From: Phycisphaerae bacterium
GTDB lineage: Bacteria; Planctomycetota; Phycisphaerae; Phycisphaerales; UBA1924
Reading direction: 5' to 3'
DNA: 64,000 nucleotides
Assembly: GCA_030432255.1 (NCBI GenBank)
Contig: JAUIHS010000010.1
Span: 87,928-151,927 of the forward strand
Shown: positions 52,163-60,978 of the stretch, piece by piece
Layout: every line of letters begins with the position of its first letter
How positions within the stretch are numbered: the first letter of the stretch is position 1
Made by a program: the position numbers and the translations under genes
The notes under the pieces: model-generated
The model's database searches: none
Seen by the model: only the letters and a program-made list of their open reading frames with translations
Told to the model about the DNA's origin: nothing

Positions 52163-53830
52163 ATGTCCCGGCGTACCGTCTATCTCGAGACCTTCGGGTG
52201 CCAGATGAACGAGCTCGACTCCGAACTCGTCGCCGGCCAGCTCCGCGCTCTCGGATATGACTTCGCAGGCTCACCGGAGAGCGCCGATATCGTTCTGTAC
52301 AATACCTGTTCGGTCCGCGATCACGCCGAGCAGAAGGTCCGCTCCCGACTCGGGGAGATGCACCTCCGCAAGCAGGATGAACCCGATGTCGTCGTCGGCG
52401 TCCTCGGATGCATGGCCGAACGCGATGGCGAAGACATGCTCAGCCGCTTCCCCGTCGTCGATGTCCTCTGCGGACCCGCCGAACTCGACAAGCTTCCCGG
52501 TCTCCTCGATAACGCCGTCCGCACCCGCACCGCGATCGTCTCCGACGCCACCGAGACGCCGAAGCGACGTCGCAACGGCCGACTCGAACACCCCGCGGCC
52601 GTCCGGTCCGCTCGCCAGGTCGCACTCCAGGGAGATGCCTCGCGCCGCAGTTCCACACTCGCCGCCGCCGGCGACTCACTCGAACTCCTCGACCTCGCGC
52701 GGACCGTCTCACCCACCGACCACAGCGGCTCCGCCTACGTCCGAATCACTCGCGGCTGCAACAAGTTCTGCACCTACTGCGTCGTCCCCCATACCCGCGG
52801 GGCCGAGATGCACCGCCCGCCCGATCACATCATCGACGAGTGCCGCAAGCTTGCCGACGCCGGCGTCCTTGAGATCACGCTCCTCGGTCAGACCGTCAAC
52901 CACTACCGCTACGAGCACGGCGCCCAGGTCACGGTCGATGGCATCGTCCAGCCGCAGAAGGGTCGCAGCTACAAGGGCGGTCACCGCCGCGATCCCTTCG
53001 CCGGAAGCAACACCACGACCTTCGCCGACCTGCTCAAGCGCATCCACGACGAAGTCCCCGAGATTCAACGCCTGCGCTTCGTCACCAGCTACCCGCGCGA
53101 CTTCGGCGATGACGTCCTCGAAGTCATCCGCGACTCGCCGCGCATGTGCCGCTACCTCCACATCCCCGCTCAGTCCGGCAGCAATGACGTCCTCAAACGC
53201 ATGAATCGCGGCTACACCGTCGAGGAGTACCTCGACTTCATCGATCGCGCCCGCCACTTCCTGCATCAGCCGGAAATCGGACGGCCGCTCATGCTCGCCG
53301 GTGACATCATCGTCGGCTTCTGCGGCGAGACCGATGACGACTTCCATGCCACCGCCCGCCTGCTCGAACGCGTCCGCTACAAGAACTGTTTCATCTTCAA
53401 GTACTCGCCGCGGCCCGGCACCACGGCCTTCGACCGCATCCCGGACGACGTGCCGGAGTCAGTGAAGCGGCAGCGCTGCAACGACCTGCTCGCGACTCAG
53501 CACGGGATTTCGGATGAGATCTCGCAGGGCATGGTCGGCTCGACGCTGGACGTCTTCATCCAGGGCTTCAGCGCCCGCGAGCGCAAGAAGCAGAAGGCGG
53601 CAGATGGCACCGTGAGCCTGACCATCGGCGGACGCGACTCCGATTCACCGGCGACTGCCGTCGCGGCACCGGAAGAAGCCACGCAACTCACCGGCCGCAC
53701 GGACGGCGACCTGATCGTGGTCTTCGATGCACCCGCGGGCACGGATGCAACCTCACTGATCGGGCGCATCCTGCCGGTCCGCATCGAGTCGGCGAACACG
53801 CTGACGATGTTCGGCACGCCACTGCTCTGA
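52163..53830 (+). CDS. miaB: tRNA-2-methylthio-N6-dimethylallyladenosine synthase, with lineage insertions
   Basis: A radical-SAM methylthiotransferase acting on i6A37 of tRNAs. The 555-residue product is ~100 longer than the usual ~450. The UPF0004 domain cysteines are Cys13, Cys49 and Cys83 (LETFGCQMN, YNTCSVRDHAE, VLGCMAERDGE). The radical-SAM CxxxCxxC is Cys199, Cys203, Cys206 (RGCNKFCTYC). IPAQSGSNDVLKRMNRGYT and DIIVGFCGET follow. A Lys/Arg-rich insertion lies at ~130-180, another at ~252-285 (HGAQVTVDG...GGHRRDPFAG), and the C-terminal TRAM-like part is extended. ATG 52163 gives the family start. MtaB/RimO relatives are less likely given QMNxxDSE. Confidence 0.93.
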   Translation: MSRRTVYLETFGCQMNELDSELVAGQLRALGYDFAGSPESADIVLYNTCSVRDHAEQKVRSRLGEMHLRKQDEPDVVVGVLGCMAERDGEDMLSRFPVVDVLCGPAELDKLPGLLDNAVRTRTAIVSDATETPKRRRNGRLEHPAAVRSARQVALQGDASRRSSTLAAAGDSLELLDLARTVSPTDHSGSAYVRITRGCNKFCTYCVVPHTRGAEMHRPPDHIIDECRKLADAGVLEITLLGQTVNHYRYEHGAQVTVDGIVQPQKGRSYKGGHRRDPFAGSNTTTFADLLKRIHDEVPEIQRLRFVTSYPRDFGDDVLEVIRDSPRMCRYLHIPAQSGSNDVLKRMNRGYTVEEYLDFIDRARHFLHQPEIGRPLMLAGDIIVGFCGETDDDFHATARLLERVRYKNCFIFKYSPRPGTTAFDRIPDDVPESVKRQRCNDLLATQHGISDEISQGMVGSTLDVFIQGFSARERKKQKAADGTVSLTIGGRDSDSPATAVAAPEEATQLTGRTDGDLIVVFDAPAGTDATSLIGRILPVRIESANTLTMFGTPLL

Positions 53831-54092
53831 CACGGTTATCGGACACGCGCACTCGTCCGGACTGGATTACCCAGATTGACTTCGTTTGAATCGCGTCTGT
53901 TTCGGTGTGAGAGCACTTGAACACCCCGAAAGTGGCGATTAACCTTGAAGAAGCTTCGGCCGCACACCGAAGTTGACGGTTTCACAATGTGATACCGCAC
54001 AGGGAAAAGAGGACGTGGATGTGTTTGCCGCGTCCCGACATGAGTCTGTGTCCGTCGCCCGCACAAGCGTCGGTACACGAGGAGTCAGAGAG

Positions 54093-54773
54093 ATGTTCAC
54101 AAGAGCCATCGCAGGTTCGCTCTGCGCGATAGGCGTGGCATCGGCCCAGGGAGCGATTTCGTTCACCTTCGCCGATCCTTCGAGCGGACTTGAAGTCACC
54201 CACACCGCAGGTGCTGCGCCCGACGGAGTCAGCGGGCTGCTGACCTACAACAACCAGCAGCCGCTCGACCTCATCGTCTACAGCGACGAAGCCGGATTCG
54301 CCGGCGCCACCTACACCGATGCCACGCTGACCATGGAGGTCGTCGTGGGTCCCGCGTTCGGACTCGGCGGATTCGCCGCGGCCCAACTCGGCGACGTCCA
54401 CTTCGAGTTCCGCGACATGAATGGCGACCTGTTGCTGACGGGCGATTCCGGCGGCGGCGGCCTGTCTGTCATCGGCGGCACGTCCGGCGGCTGGACCACC
54501 AACAGCACCGACGACGGCGGCGGCCTCGTCATGGAAGCGCACGGCGCCCTTCTGGGTGAACTCCAGAGCGCCAGCCTCGGCCAGTTGATCGCCGCGTTCG
54601 ACGCTGCGTTCACGCTGACCAACATCACGCCCGTCGCCAGCGTCAGCGGCGACTACTTCACGAGCTTCGAGGCCAACTCGGCCTTCACCGGCACGGCCAA
54701 CGTGCCCACCCCCGGCGCCATCGCCCTGCTGGGCGTCGCCGGCCTGATCACCAGGCGCAGAACGCGCGGCTGA
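54093..54773 (+). CDS. Secreted PEP-CTERM-like protein of unknown function
   Basis: A 226-residue exported protein. The signal peptide is MFTRAIAGSLCAIGVASAQG. The body is a Gly/Thr/Asp-rich beta-type sequence (FTFADPSSGLEVTHTAG, MEVVVGPAFGLGGFAAAQLG). The tail NVPTPGAIALLGVAGLITRR plus RTRG is a PEP-CTERM-like sorting signal. The ATG 54093 follows GAGGAGTCAGAGAG; the frame is open further upstream without protein-like text. It is followed by a strong terminator, so it is monocistronic. It is similar in design to the protein at 11335-11949 but not evidently homologous in the body. Confidence 0.78.
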   Translation: MFTRAIAGSLCAIGVASAQGAISFTFADPSSGLEVTHTAGAAPDGVSGLLTYNNQQPLDLIVYSDEAGFAGATYTDATLTMEVVVGPAFGLGGFAAAQLGDVHFEFRDMNGDLLLTGDSGGGGLSVIGGTSGGWTTNSTDDGGGLVMEAHGALLGELQSASLGQLIAAFDAAFTLTNITPVASVSGDYFTSFEANSAFTGTANVPTPGAIALLGVAGLITRRRTRG

Positions 54774-54814
54774 TTGCAGCACAGGCTTTCAATCCGCGCG
54801 CTGACTATGTTTTG

Positions 54815-54855
54815 CCACGCCCCGATCCGCACAGGTCGGGGCGTGGTTTCTTTTT
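54815..54855 (+). terminator. Rho-independent terminator after the PEP-CTERM gene
   Basis: An 11-bp perfect stem CCACGCCCCGA/TCGGGGCGTGG (54815-54825, 54836-54846), then TTTCTTTTT. Confidence 0.9.
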
Positions 54856-54925
54856 GGAGCGGGGGGCGGGGACTGGGGAGCGGGGAGGACATCCGTGCCA
54901 AGCCGCGTGAGAACAGCTCATCGAT

Positions 54926-54960
54926 GGTGCCACCGCCATCCTGGCGGTGCTGAGAACAGC
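54926..54960 (+). repeat. Type-A palindromic element, copy 1
   Basis: GGTGCCAC, then the inverted repeat CACCGCCA-TCC-TGGCGGTG (54931-54949), then CTGAGAACAGC. A shortened relative without the central stem (GTGCCAAGCCGCG then TGAGAACAGC) lies just before it at 54895-54917. Confidence 0.65.
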
Positions 54961-55094
54961 GATGGACCGGGCTGGAACCTTGAGAGCTTGTAGCTTGGCG
55001 CGAGCGGGCCCCCCGCGCCCCACATACGTGCGAAGCACGCCCTGTCCAAAGGACCGGTACCGCGCCTGAACCGAAACCCCAGGACCAAACCCAA

Positions 55095-55141
55095 GCGTGC
55101 CAACGGCACGCCTTGGCGCAACCCGGGGTGGCAACCCCGGG
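55095..55141 (+). repeat. Type-B palindromic element, copy 1
   Basis: A 47-bp unit with two stems: CGTGCC-AA-CGGCACG type and CCCGGGGT-GGCA-ACCCCGGG. It is repeated at 56051-56096 with a single base difference over 46 bp. Confidence 0.7.
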
Positions 55142-55365
55142 CACCCCTCCCCGCTCCCCCCTCCTCGCTCCCCGCACCTCTCCCCCCCCCGCACATATGT
55201 GCGCGCCACCACCGAAAAACATTCCCCTGCCGAACCGGCGTTTCCGGCTGCCGCCGCCCGCAAGGTGCGCTCCGGCGCGCAAGGGGCCGCACTTCGACCC
55301 AAGGGGTGAGGACGTCAACGTGACGATCCCGCACATCATCCCTCGCGACGAAGGACCACCTGGCC

Positions 55366-55893
55366 ATGACAACCGCCACCACAGCCAACGACGACACCAC
55401 CCGCAACAACGTCCTCCTCGACATCTTCGCCTCCAGCAAGCCCCTCGAAGATGTCGTACGCAATCACGGTATCACCATCGAACAACTCTGCGACTGGTGC
55501 GAAGCACCAGACGTTCAGGAGCGCGCCCAACGTCTCCTCAACCTCTGCGCGCTCCGCACCAAACTCCGACTCGCACAGTTCAGACTCGACGCCATCGAAA
55601 CCCTCAACAGACTCGCTCGCGGCGACACCGAAATCACCGAGTCCCAACGCAAGTCCGCCGCCCAACTCCTCAGAACACGAGACCACCACCTCGACCCCGA
55701 ACCCATGACGCAAACCACGACGACCACAACAGCGACAGCAACAGCGACATCAACGAACGACGATACTCCCAGCCCCCAGTCACCAACTACCACCGACCAC
55801 CAACCCCCCACACCCCTCGCACGCATCCAGCAACAACGCAATGCCAGAACCCGCAACCAGCGCACCCGCTACAAGAAGCGCAAATCGGCCTGA
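55366..55893 (+). CDS. Uncharacterised 175-residue protein, HTH-like N-half and Thr-rich tail, set between repeat elements
   Basis: No family recognised. The N-terminal ~110 residues are helical: LLDIFASSKPLEDVVRNHGI, TIEQLCDWCEAPDVQERAQR, AQFRLDAIETLNRLARGD, ITESQRKSAAQLLRTRDHH. They contain a helix-turn-helix-like unit near 25-50. The rest is low complexity with TQTTTTTTATATATSTNDD, Pro-rich text and a basic end (RTRNQRTRYKKRKSA) suited to nucleic-acid binding. The ATG has AAGGA eleven bases upstream. Third-position GC is high, as in real genes here. Type-A and type-B palindromic elements flank it in direct orientation on both sides. Whether gene and repeats form one unit is open. Confidence 0.6.
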   Translation: MTTATTANDDTTRNNVLLDIFASSKPLEDVVRNHGITIEQLCDWCEAPDVQERAQRLLNLCALRTKLRLAQFRLDAIETLNRLARGDTEITESQRKSAAQLLRTRDHHLDPEPMTQTTTTTTATATATSTNDDTPSPQSPTTTDHQPPTPLARIQQQRNARTRNQRTRYKKRKSA

Positions 55894-55947
55894 ATCTCAT
55901 GCACACATGGAACGAGGTCGGTCCCACCGCCATCCTGGCGCTCCCCA

Positions 55948-55983
55948 GGTGCCACCGCCATCTTGGCGGTGGGTGAGAACAGC
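55948..55983 (+). repeat. Type-A palindromic element, copy 2
   Basis: GGTGCCACCGCCA-TCT-TGGCGGTG then GGTGAGAACAGC. It differs from copy 1 by one loop base and a small change after the stem. A partial copy (GGTCCCACCGCCATCCTGGC) precedes it at 55920-55939. Confidence 0.65.
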
Positions 55984-55991
55984 GCACCCCC

Positions 55992-56050
<59 letters not shown>

Positions 56051-56096
56051 CGTGCCAACGGCACGCCTTGGCGCAGCCCGGGGTGGCAACCCCGGG
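56051..56096 (+). repeat. Type-B palindromic element, copy 2
   Basis: Same 46-bp text as copy 1 except A to G in GCGCAGCCCGGGG. Both stems are intact. It follows type-A elements in the same order as on the left side. Confidence 0.7.
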
Positions 56097-56213
56097 CGCC
56101 TTGGTGCAAACGCAAACCCGCTCCCCGCGCCCCGCGCCCCGCGCCCCGCTCCCCGACCGGGATCAATGGTTGCATGTCCGCGCTTGATGGCGGGTGGTCT
56201 TGCACGCGTTGTT

Positions 56214-56247
56214 GCTGTTCTCACACTGCTCACAGAGCAGTGGCACC
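56214..56247 (-). repeat. Type-A palindromic element, copy 4, inverted
   Basis: On the minus strand: GGTGCCAC, stem CACTGCTC-TGT-GAGCAGTG, then TGAGAACAGC followed by AACAAC. It is again a different stem with both arms changed, and again AAC units follow the GAGAACA end. Confidence 0.6.
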
Positions 56248-56275
56248 TCCCCCCGTGTGCGCTTGCTCCCCGCGC

Positions 56276-56647
56276 CTAACTCACCACCGCGCCAACCGGC
56301 AGTTCGCTCATCGGCGCCAGCAGCACGACGTTGCGCTCGGCGCCTTCGGCGGCCGCTTCCTTGCCGATGTCGCTCCCCGCGAGGAGCATGCCGCGGGATT
56401 CCTCGCCGCGGATCTTGCGGGGCGCGAGGTTGGCGACGATGACAATCTGCCTGCCCACGAGGTCCGCCGGTTCATAGTGACCCTTGATCCCCGCACAGAT
56501 CTGCCGGGGCTCGCCGGAACCGTCATCAAGCTGGAGCTTGAGGAGGCGGTCGGCGTTGGGGTGGTTCTCCGCCTCGGTGATGCGCGCGATGCGCAGGTCC
56601 ACCTTGGCGAAGTCGTCGAACGTGATCTGCGGCTTGGGCTCGGACAC
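56276..56647 (-). CDS. Stand-alone tRNA-binding protein of the MetRS beta-subunit / CsaA type
   Basis: A 123-residue single EMAPII-like OB-fold domain. Text is [80 protein letters not shown]. This is what is found at the C-terminus of many methionyl-tRNA synthetases and as the free beta subunit. It should bind tRNA non-specifically and help MetRS; no MetRS gene is next to it. CsaA, a chaperone with the same fold, is shorter and less likely. It stands downstream of the phosphatase-TPR gene on the same strand, 57 bp away. Confidence 0.85.
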   Translation of the reverse strand: MSEPKPQITFDDFAKVDLRIARITEAENHPNADRLLKLQLDDGSGEPRQICAGIKGHYEPADLVGRQIVIVANLAPRKIRGEESRGMLLAGSDIGKEAAAEGAERNVVLLAPMSELPVGAVVS

Positions 56648-56704
56648 GGCGGTACTCTCCTTGATTCGTCGCTGAAGAACGGGAGGAAGAGTGTAGCAGA
56701 GGAC

Positions 56705-58744
56705 TCATGCCGGTTCCGAACCCGCCTCGCCCGAGTCGGCCTCCGACGCCGACCGCTCCCGGCGTTCCCTCCGCCCCTCGAGGATCGCCTTCGCCTGCTC
56801 GCGATGCCGCTCCGCCAGTTCAGGTCGCTCGATCCCCTTATCGAAGATCATCGCAAGGCACTGATGCGGCACGGGGTTCTTCGGGTTGATCTTCAGCGAC
56901 GTCCGGAAGGCACGGACCGCCCACGGCAGCCGGCCCAGTTCCATCAGGGCAAGGCCGAGACCCTGATGCGCGTCCGCCTGGTGGTGCAGCAGGGCCACCG
57001 ACCGCATGTGCGCGAGGACCGCCGCTTCCAGACGCCCCTTCGCCCGGTAGACAACACCCAGACCATTGAGCGCGGGCGCGTGGTCGGGATCGAGTTCCAG
57101 CGCGCGGGTGAACGCCCGCTCCGCATCTTTCCACTTCTCCCGCCGAAGATAGACAAAGCCCACCTGGTTCAGCAGGCCCGGATCCGGACCGCCCTGCTCT
57201 TCCGCCTCGCGCAGGTATCGCAGGGCAGTCTCGTCGTCGCCGCGGCGGAAGGCAATCGTGCCCCGGTACTGCGCGGCGAATGGTGCGGCTTCATCCCCTT
57301 CAAGAAGCGGCTTCAGGATCGCCTCGGATTCGTCGAGCCGTCCGAGGCTGAGCAGGCAGTTACCGACAGCCATACGCGCCCCGCGATCGTCAGGGTCTTC
57401 GGCGAGCAGCGCCTCGAACTCGTCGAGGGCTTTCACTGTGCGCCCGGTCGCGTGGTAGATCTGCGCAAGATTGCGGCGTCGATCGCGGACGACCGTTTCC
57501 ATCTTGTCATCCTCGACGTACCCGAGATCAGCAAGTTGCACCATCATCTCGCGCACCACCCACGGGTCATCCTCGACCTCAGGCGCATCGTGCTCTTCAC
57601 CCTCGACTTCGTACGTCTCAATGCGGACCGTTTCGATGGCATCTTCGTAGACCTGGAGGAGTGGCGTCCCATCCATGTCGTCGGGAATGGGCTGACCGAG
57701 CATCGCGAGGATGGTGGGCGCGAGGTCGAGGAGAGAGGCGCCGTAGACGCTCTGTCCCTGACGAATGCCGGGACCCCTGATCGCAAGGACACCATATGGC
57801 CGGTGCCACGCAACAGGACGTTCGTCGACACCGCTCGATCCTTCGGGGCGGAGGTCGTCGCTGTGGAAACCGTGATCGCTGGCGATGATGACGGTGGTCT
57901 CGTCGCCCGCCAGTTCGAGCAGACGACCCAGCATCATGTCGTGGAAGACGTACATCGCATCAATCGTGTCGCGGTACTTCTCAAAGTCCGCGCCATCGAC
58001 GTGCGGCATCTTCGGCGGTCGAAACTCCATGAACTCGTGACCGAATCGATCGATCTCCTCGAGATAGATGCCGAAGAAATCCCAGTCTTCATCTTCGATG
58101 AGTGCGGTCGCCGCGGCGTGTATGGAAGCGCATCGTGCAAGCATCCCGACGAGTTTGCGCCCCTTCGGATCCCTGGCGGGATTGACATCATCGACGTGCG
58201 GCACAAAGTGGCTGACCTGTTCGCGCGTGATCTGCGAGGGATGGATTCGCAGGCTGTTGAGATCGTCGATGAGGCGTTCGGGGTAGATGGTCCCGGGAAC
58301 GTGCTTCCACGGCTGGTTGAAGGCGCCGGATGGACGGGCATAGCGATCGGTGACGATGACACCGTTGATGTGCTCGGCAGGATGACTGGCGAACCAGTTG
58401 AGAACGACACTGCGCAGACCGTTGCGGGACAGGATGTTCCAGAATGCCTTGCAGCGGCGCGAGGTGCTGGTGACGGGGCGCACCTTGCCGGTGTCGCCGT
58501 CCGGCTCGGTGAAACCGAGGATCTGATGACGGTCGCCATACTTGCCGGTCGCGATCGAAGTCCACAGGATCGGCGACAGCATGGGGTGCAGACTCGCGAT
58601 GTTGCCGCGAACGCCGCCTTCGAGGAACGCGGCGAGATTTGGCATGCGTCCCGCTTCAATGAGCGGATCGATGATGCGCCAGTCGGCGGCATCCCATCCA
58701 ACGAGGAGGACACGTCTTGCGGGACGTGATGGTGTGTCGGTCAT
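56705..58744 (-). CDS. Alkaline-phosphatase-superfamily phosphodiesterase/phosphatase with TPR domain
   Basis: The product has 679 residues. The N-terminal ~410 are a type I phosphodiesterase/nucleotide-pyrophosphatase-like domain with the full metal set: Asp18 (VGWDAADW), nucleophile Thr62 (SPILWTSIATGKYG), Asp232 and His236 (EEIDRFGHEF), Asp290-His291 (IIASDHGFHSDD) and His314 (AWHRPYGVLAIRGPGI). Residues ~430-650 are tetratricopeptide repeats (LAQIYHATGRTVKALDEFEA, NQVGFVYLRREKWKDAERAF, ALNGLGVVYRAKGRLEAAVL). There is no signal peptide, so it is probably cytoplasmic. The substrate is unknown. The start of this gene overlaps the end of the sulfotransferase gene by four bases, which ties the two. 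Confidence 0.85.
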   Translation of the reverse strand: MTDTPSRPARRVLLVGWDAADWRIIDPLIEAGRMPNLAAFLEGGVRGNIASLHPMLSPILWTSIATGKYGDRHQILGFTEPDGDTGKVRPVTSTSRRCKAFWNILSRNGLRSVVLNWFASHPAEHINGVIVTDRYARPSGAFNQPWKHVPGTIYPERLIDDLNSLRIHPSQITREQVSHFVPHVDDVNPARDPKGRKLVGMLARCASIHAAATALIEDEDWDFFGIYLEEIDRFGHEFMEFRPPKMPHVDGADFEKYRDTIDAMYVFHDMMLGRLLELAGDETTVIIASDHGFHSDDLRPEGSSGVDERPVAWHRPYGVLAIRGPGIRQGQSVYGASLLDLAPTILAMLGQPIPDDMDGTPLLQVYEDAIETVRIETYEVEGEEHDAPEVEDDPWVVREMMVQLADLGYVEDDKMETVVRDRRRNLAQIYHATGRTVKALDEFEALLAEDPDDRGARMAVGNCLLSLGRLDESEAILKPLLEGDEAAPFAAQYRGTIAFRRGDDETALRYLREAEEQGGPDPGLLNQVGFVYLRREKWKDAERAFTRALELDPDHAPALNGLGVVYRAKGRLEAAVLAHMRSVALLHHQADAHQGLGLALMELGRLPWAVRAFRTSLKINPKNPVPHQCLAMIFDKGIERPELAERHREQAKAILEGRRERRERSASEADSGEAGSEPA

Positions 58745-59340
58745 GCGGCGCCTCCCTGCCTTTGCCTGTACAGGTCCGGCTCGACGATGGCGCTCATGGC
58801 GTCCGCGTCGAGTGGATGGTGATAGAGGAATGAGCAGATGGCACGGACGGCCGGCGCCGGGTCATGGACAAGCGCGTTGTAATCGACGGTCAGGAGCCGG
58901 GCGTTGGGGCGCTCCGCCCATGCATGTGCGCTGTCGTACTGGCGCTGGTAGAGGGTGCGGAGCTGGTCATCTGTGATGCGTCCACCGGGTCGATTGCTGC
59001 GTTCGAGCATGCGGTGCTGTGAGGCGATGACCTCGTCCAGATGCCGACGCATGAGGAGGATGGCGTAGGTTTCGGTGTCCGGGAGGTGCTGGAGGAGCAT
59101 GGCGATGATCTTGACGGCGCGGCCCCGGGCATCGGGCAGCCATCCGGCGTCTGTACGGAGGGACTTGACGGGCTCATACTCGAAGTAGCCGCGAAGATTG
59201 TCGTCATCCGGTGCGCGTCGGTGGTCGGTGAGCACGGGGAGGCCTCCGGCGTGGAGCATGTTCATCATCATGCTGGTGCCGGTGCGTGGGAGGCCTGAGA
59301 CGACAATCACTTCGGACCCTGGGGGCGACATCGGGGCCAT
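58741..59340 (-). CDS. Sulfotransferase-family P-loop protein
   Basis: A 199-residue protein with the PAPS-binding P-loop VVSGLPRTGTSMMMNMLHAG near residue 14, the helix after it, ETYAILLMRRHLDEVIASQHR (the R-x-x-x-E/D-V-xAS block of sulfotransferases) and TVDYNALVHDP. It is short but complete for this subgroup. The acceptor is unknown. It is the upstream gene of an overlapping pair with the TPR-phosphatase, so the two enzymes may act on, or respond to, the same sulfated or phosphorylated compound. That link is inference from coupling only. Confidence 0.82.
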   Translation of the reverse strand: MAPMSPPGSEVIVVSGLPRTGTSMMMNMLHAGGLPVLTDHRRAPDDDNLRGYFEYEPVKSLRTDAGWLPDARGRAVKIIAMLLQHLPDTETYAILLMRRHLDEVIASQHRMLERSNRPGGRITDDQLRTLYQRQYDSAHAWAERPNARLLTVDYNALVHDPAPAVRAICSFLYHHPLDADAMSAIVEPDLYRQRQGGAA

Positions 59341-59446
59341 GATAGTGGGTCGGGCTCACGAATCACGGTCTTCGATACGATCCCGGTGAGACCCCCCTGG
59401 GGGTTTGGCTGTTTGTCTGTCCTGATGGAGGTCCCGGAGCGTGCAG

Positions 59447-60928
59447 ATGCCCAGAGAAATGTGTGCGAAGTGGTCGCTGGTGGTGACTGCGATGCTGAGC
59501 CTGCTGGTGTGGGCAGGTGCGGCGGAGGCGTCCCCGTACGAGATTGAGAATGACCTGGAGCAGATCATCCGGGATGGTCGGATCGGCACGACGGAGATCA
59601 GCGTCACGGTGATGGACCCGGCGACGGGCGATGTGCTGGCCGCGATCAACGACACGGAGCCGATGATTCCCGCATCGAACATGAAGCTCCTGACGAGCGG
59701 CGCCACGCTGCTGACTCTGGGCAACGACTTCACGTTCCGCACGGTGGTGGCGTGGCTGCCGGATGCGGGTGGCGGCAAGCTGCTGGTGCACGGGGATGGC
59801 GATCCGGCGCTGGCGGATCCGAAGCTGCTGATGCAGCAGGACCTCGGCATCGAGGACTTCCTCGATGCGATCGTGGAAGCGGTGAAGCGCGAGGGCATCA
59901 CGTCCATCGGCGAACTGCTCATCGACGATCGCATCTTCGATGACGAACTGGTGCATCCGTCATGGCCGCTGGACCAGTTGAACCGCTGGTACTGCGCCGA
60001 GGTCAGCGGCCTCAACTTCCACACGAACATCATCAATGTGTACGCGAAGCCTGCAAAGTCGGGAAGCCCGCCTTCGATCACCCTTGAGCCCTCGGCCCAG
60101 TGGCTGACCGTGCGCAACGGAGCGCGTTCCGTGAGCAAGGGGAGTCACACGGCATGGGTGGCACGTGACCTGAACTCAAACAAGATGACCTTGAAGGGCG
60201 ACATCCGGTGGGCATCCGATCCGGTGGAGGTGGCACTGCACGATCCGGCGGCCTTCTTCGGCGACCTGCTCGCATCGCGGCTGTCGGAAGCGGGCATCGG
60301 ACCGTCGAAGGTCTCCCGGGCTGATGGAACGGACATCCTGCCGGAAGGACGCCCGGTGCTGGTGATCGAGACGCCGTTGGATGTGGTCATGCGGCGCTGC
60401 AACGTCGATTCGTACAACCTCTATGCGGAAGCGATGCTCAAGCGCATCGGCTTCGCGGTGACGGGCATGCCGGGGTCCTGGCGGAATGGTGCGTCCGTCG
60501 TGCGACTGGTGCTGCTGGAGCATCTCGGGGCTCAGACGAGTGATGAGGTCGTGGTGGCGGATGGCAGCGGCATGAGCCGCGAGAACCGCATCACGACGCG
60601 CATGCTGGCGCGTTGGCTGGAGGTGTTCCTGCGCAAGGACCCGGCGGTGCGCGATGCGTTCATCGACAGCCTCGCGACCACGGGCCCGACGGGGACGCTG
60701 CGGAAGCGATTCAAGTACGTCGAGTTGACGAACGAGATTCGCGCGAAGACGGGCTACCTGACGGGCGTCACGGCGATCTCCGGTTACCTGATCGAACCGG
60801 GCACGGACCGCAAGGTCATCTTTTCGATCATCACGAACAAAAAGCCGTCGAAAGTACCGCTGTCCGCGGTGCGGTTGACCGAGGAGCGGCTGGTGGAGCG
60901 GATTGATCAGTGGCTGTCGGGTGAGTGA
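59447..60928 (+). CDS. dacB: D-alanyl-D-alanine carboxypeptidase/endopeptidase, PBP4 (S13) type
   Basis: Trims or cuts peptidoglycan cross-links in the periplasm. The 493-residue product has a signal peptide (~5-29, ending GAAEA) and all three penicillin-binding motifs: SxxK at Ser77-Lys80 (PASNMKLLT), SxN at Ser322-Asn324 (DSYNLYAEAM) and KTG at Lys434-Gly436 (AKTGYLTGV). FRTVVAWLPDAGGGKLLVHG, with DGDPALAD, is the S13 inserted domain. The start chosen is ATG 59447 with GGAG seven bases upstream; a GTG two codons earlier is possible. It matters because some planctomycetes were once thought to lack peptidoglycan. Confidence 0.92.
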   Translation: MPREMCAKWSLVVTAMLSLLVWAGAAEASPYEIENDLEQIIRDGRIGTTEISVTVMDPATGDVLAAINDTEPMIPASNMKLLTSGATLLTLGNDFTFRTVVAWLPDAGGGKLLVHGDGDPALADPKLLMQQDLGIEDFLDAIVEAVKREGITSIGELLIDDRIFDDELVHPSWPLDQLNRWYCAEVSGLNFHTNIINVYAKPAKSGSPPSITLEPSAQWLTVRNGARSVSKGSHTAWVARDLNSNKMTLKGDIRWASDPVEVALHDPAAFFGDLLASRLSEAGIGPSKVSRADGTDILPEGRPVLVIETPLDVVMRRCNVDSYNLYAEAMLKRIGFAVTGMPGSWRNGASVVRLVLLEHLGAQTSDEVVVADGSGMSRENRITTRMLARWLEVFLRKDPAVRDAFIDSLATTGPTGTLRKRFKYVELTNEIRAKTGYLTGVTAISGYLIEPGTDRKVIFSIITNKKPSKVPLSAVRLTEERLVERIDQWLSGE

Positions 60929-60978
60929 AGGGAAGAGTTGTAAGGGACAAGCGACCAGTGATTGATCGCCGCAGGCGC

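Larger units (their letters stand above)
54857..55365. other. Repeat-rich intergenic region left of the 175-aa unknown gene
   Basis: About 510 bp with no gene. It holds GGGGAGCGGGG low-complexity runs (54857-54890; C-rich counterpart 55143-55185). There is a degenerate type-A element (54894-54917), a full type-A element (54926-54960), a type-B element (55095-55141), a CACATACGTGCGAAGCACG stretch (55021-55039) and the palindrome GCACATATGTGC (55191-55202). The A and B elements recur in the same order to the right of the gene. Confidence 0.6.

Noticed and set aside
55143..55185. C-rich GCTCCCC runs as a separate repeat family
   Set aside because: They are low-complexity GC sequence seen at several places in the island without a fixed unit, so they are described only as part of the region.
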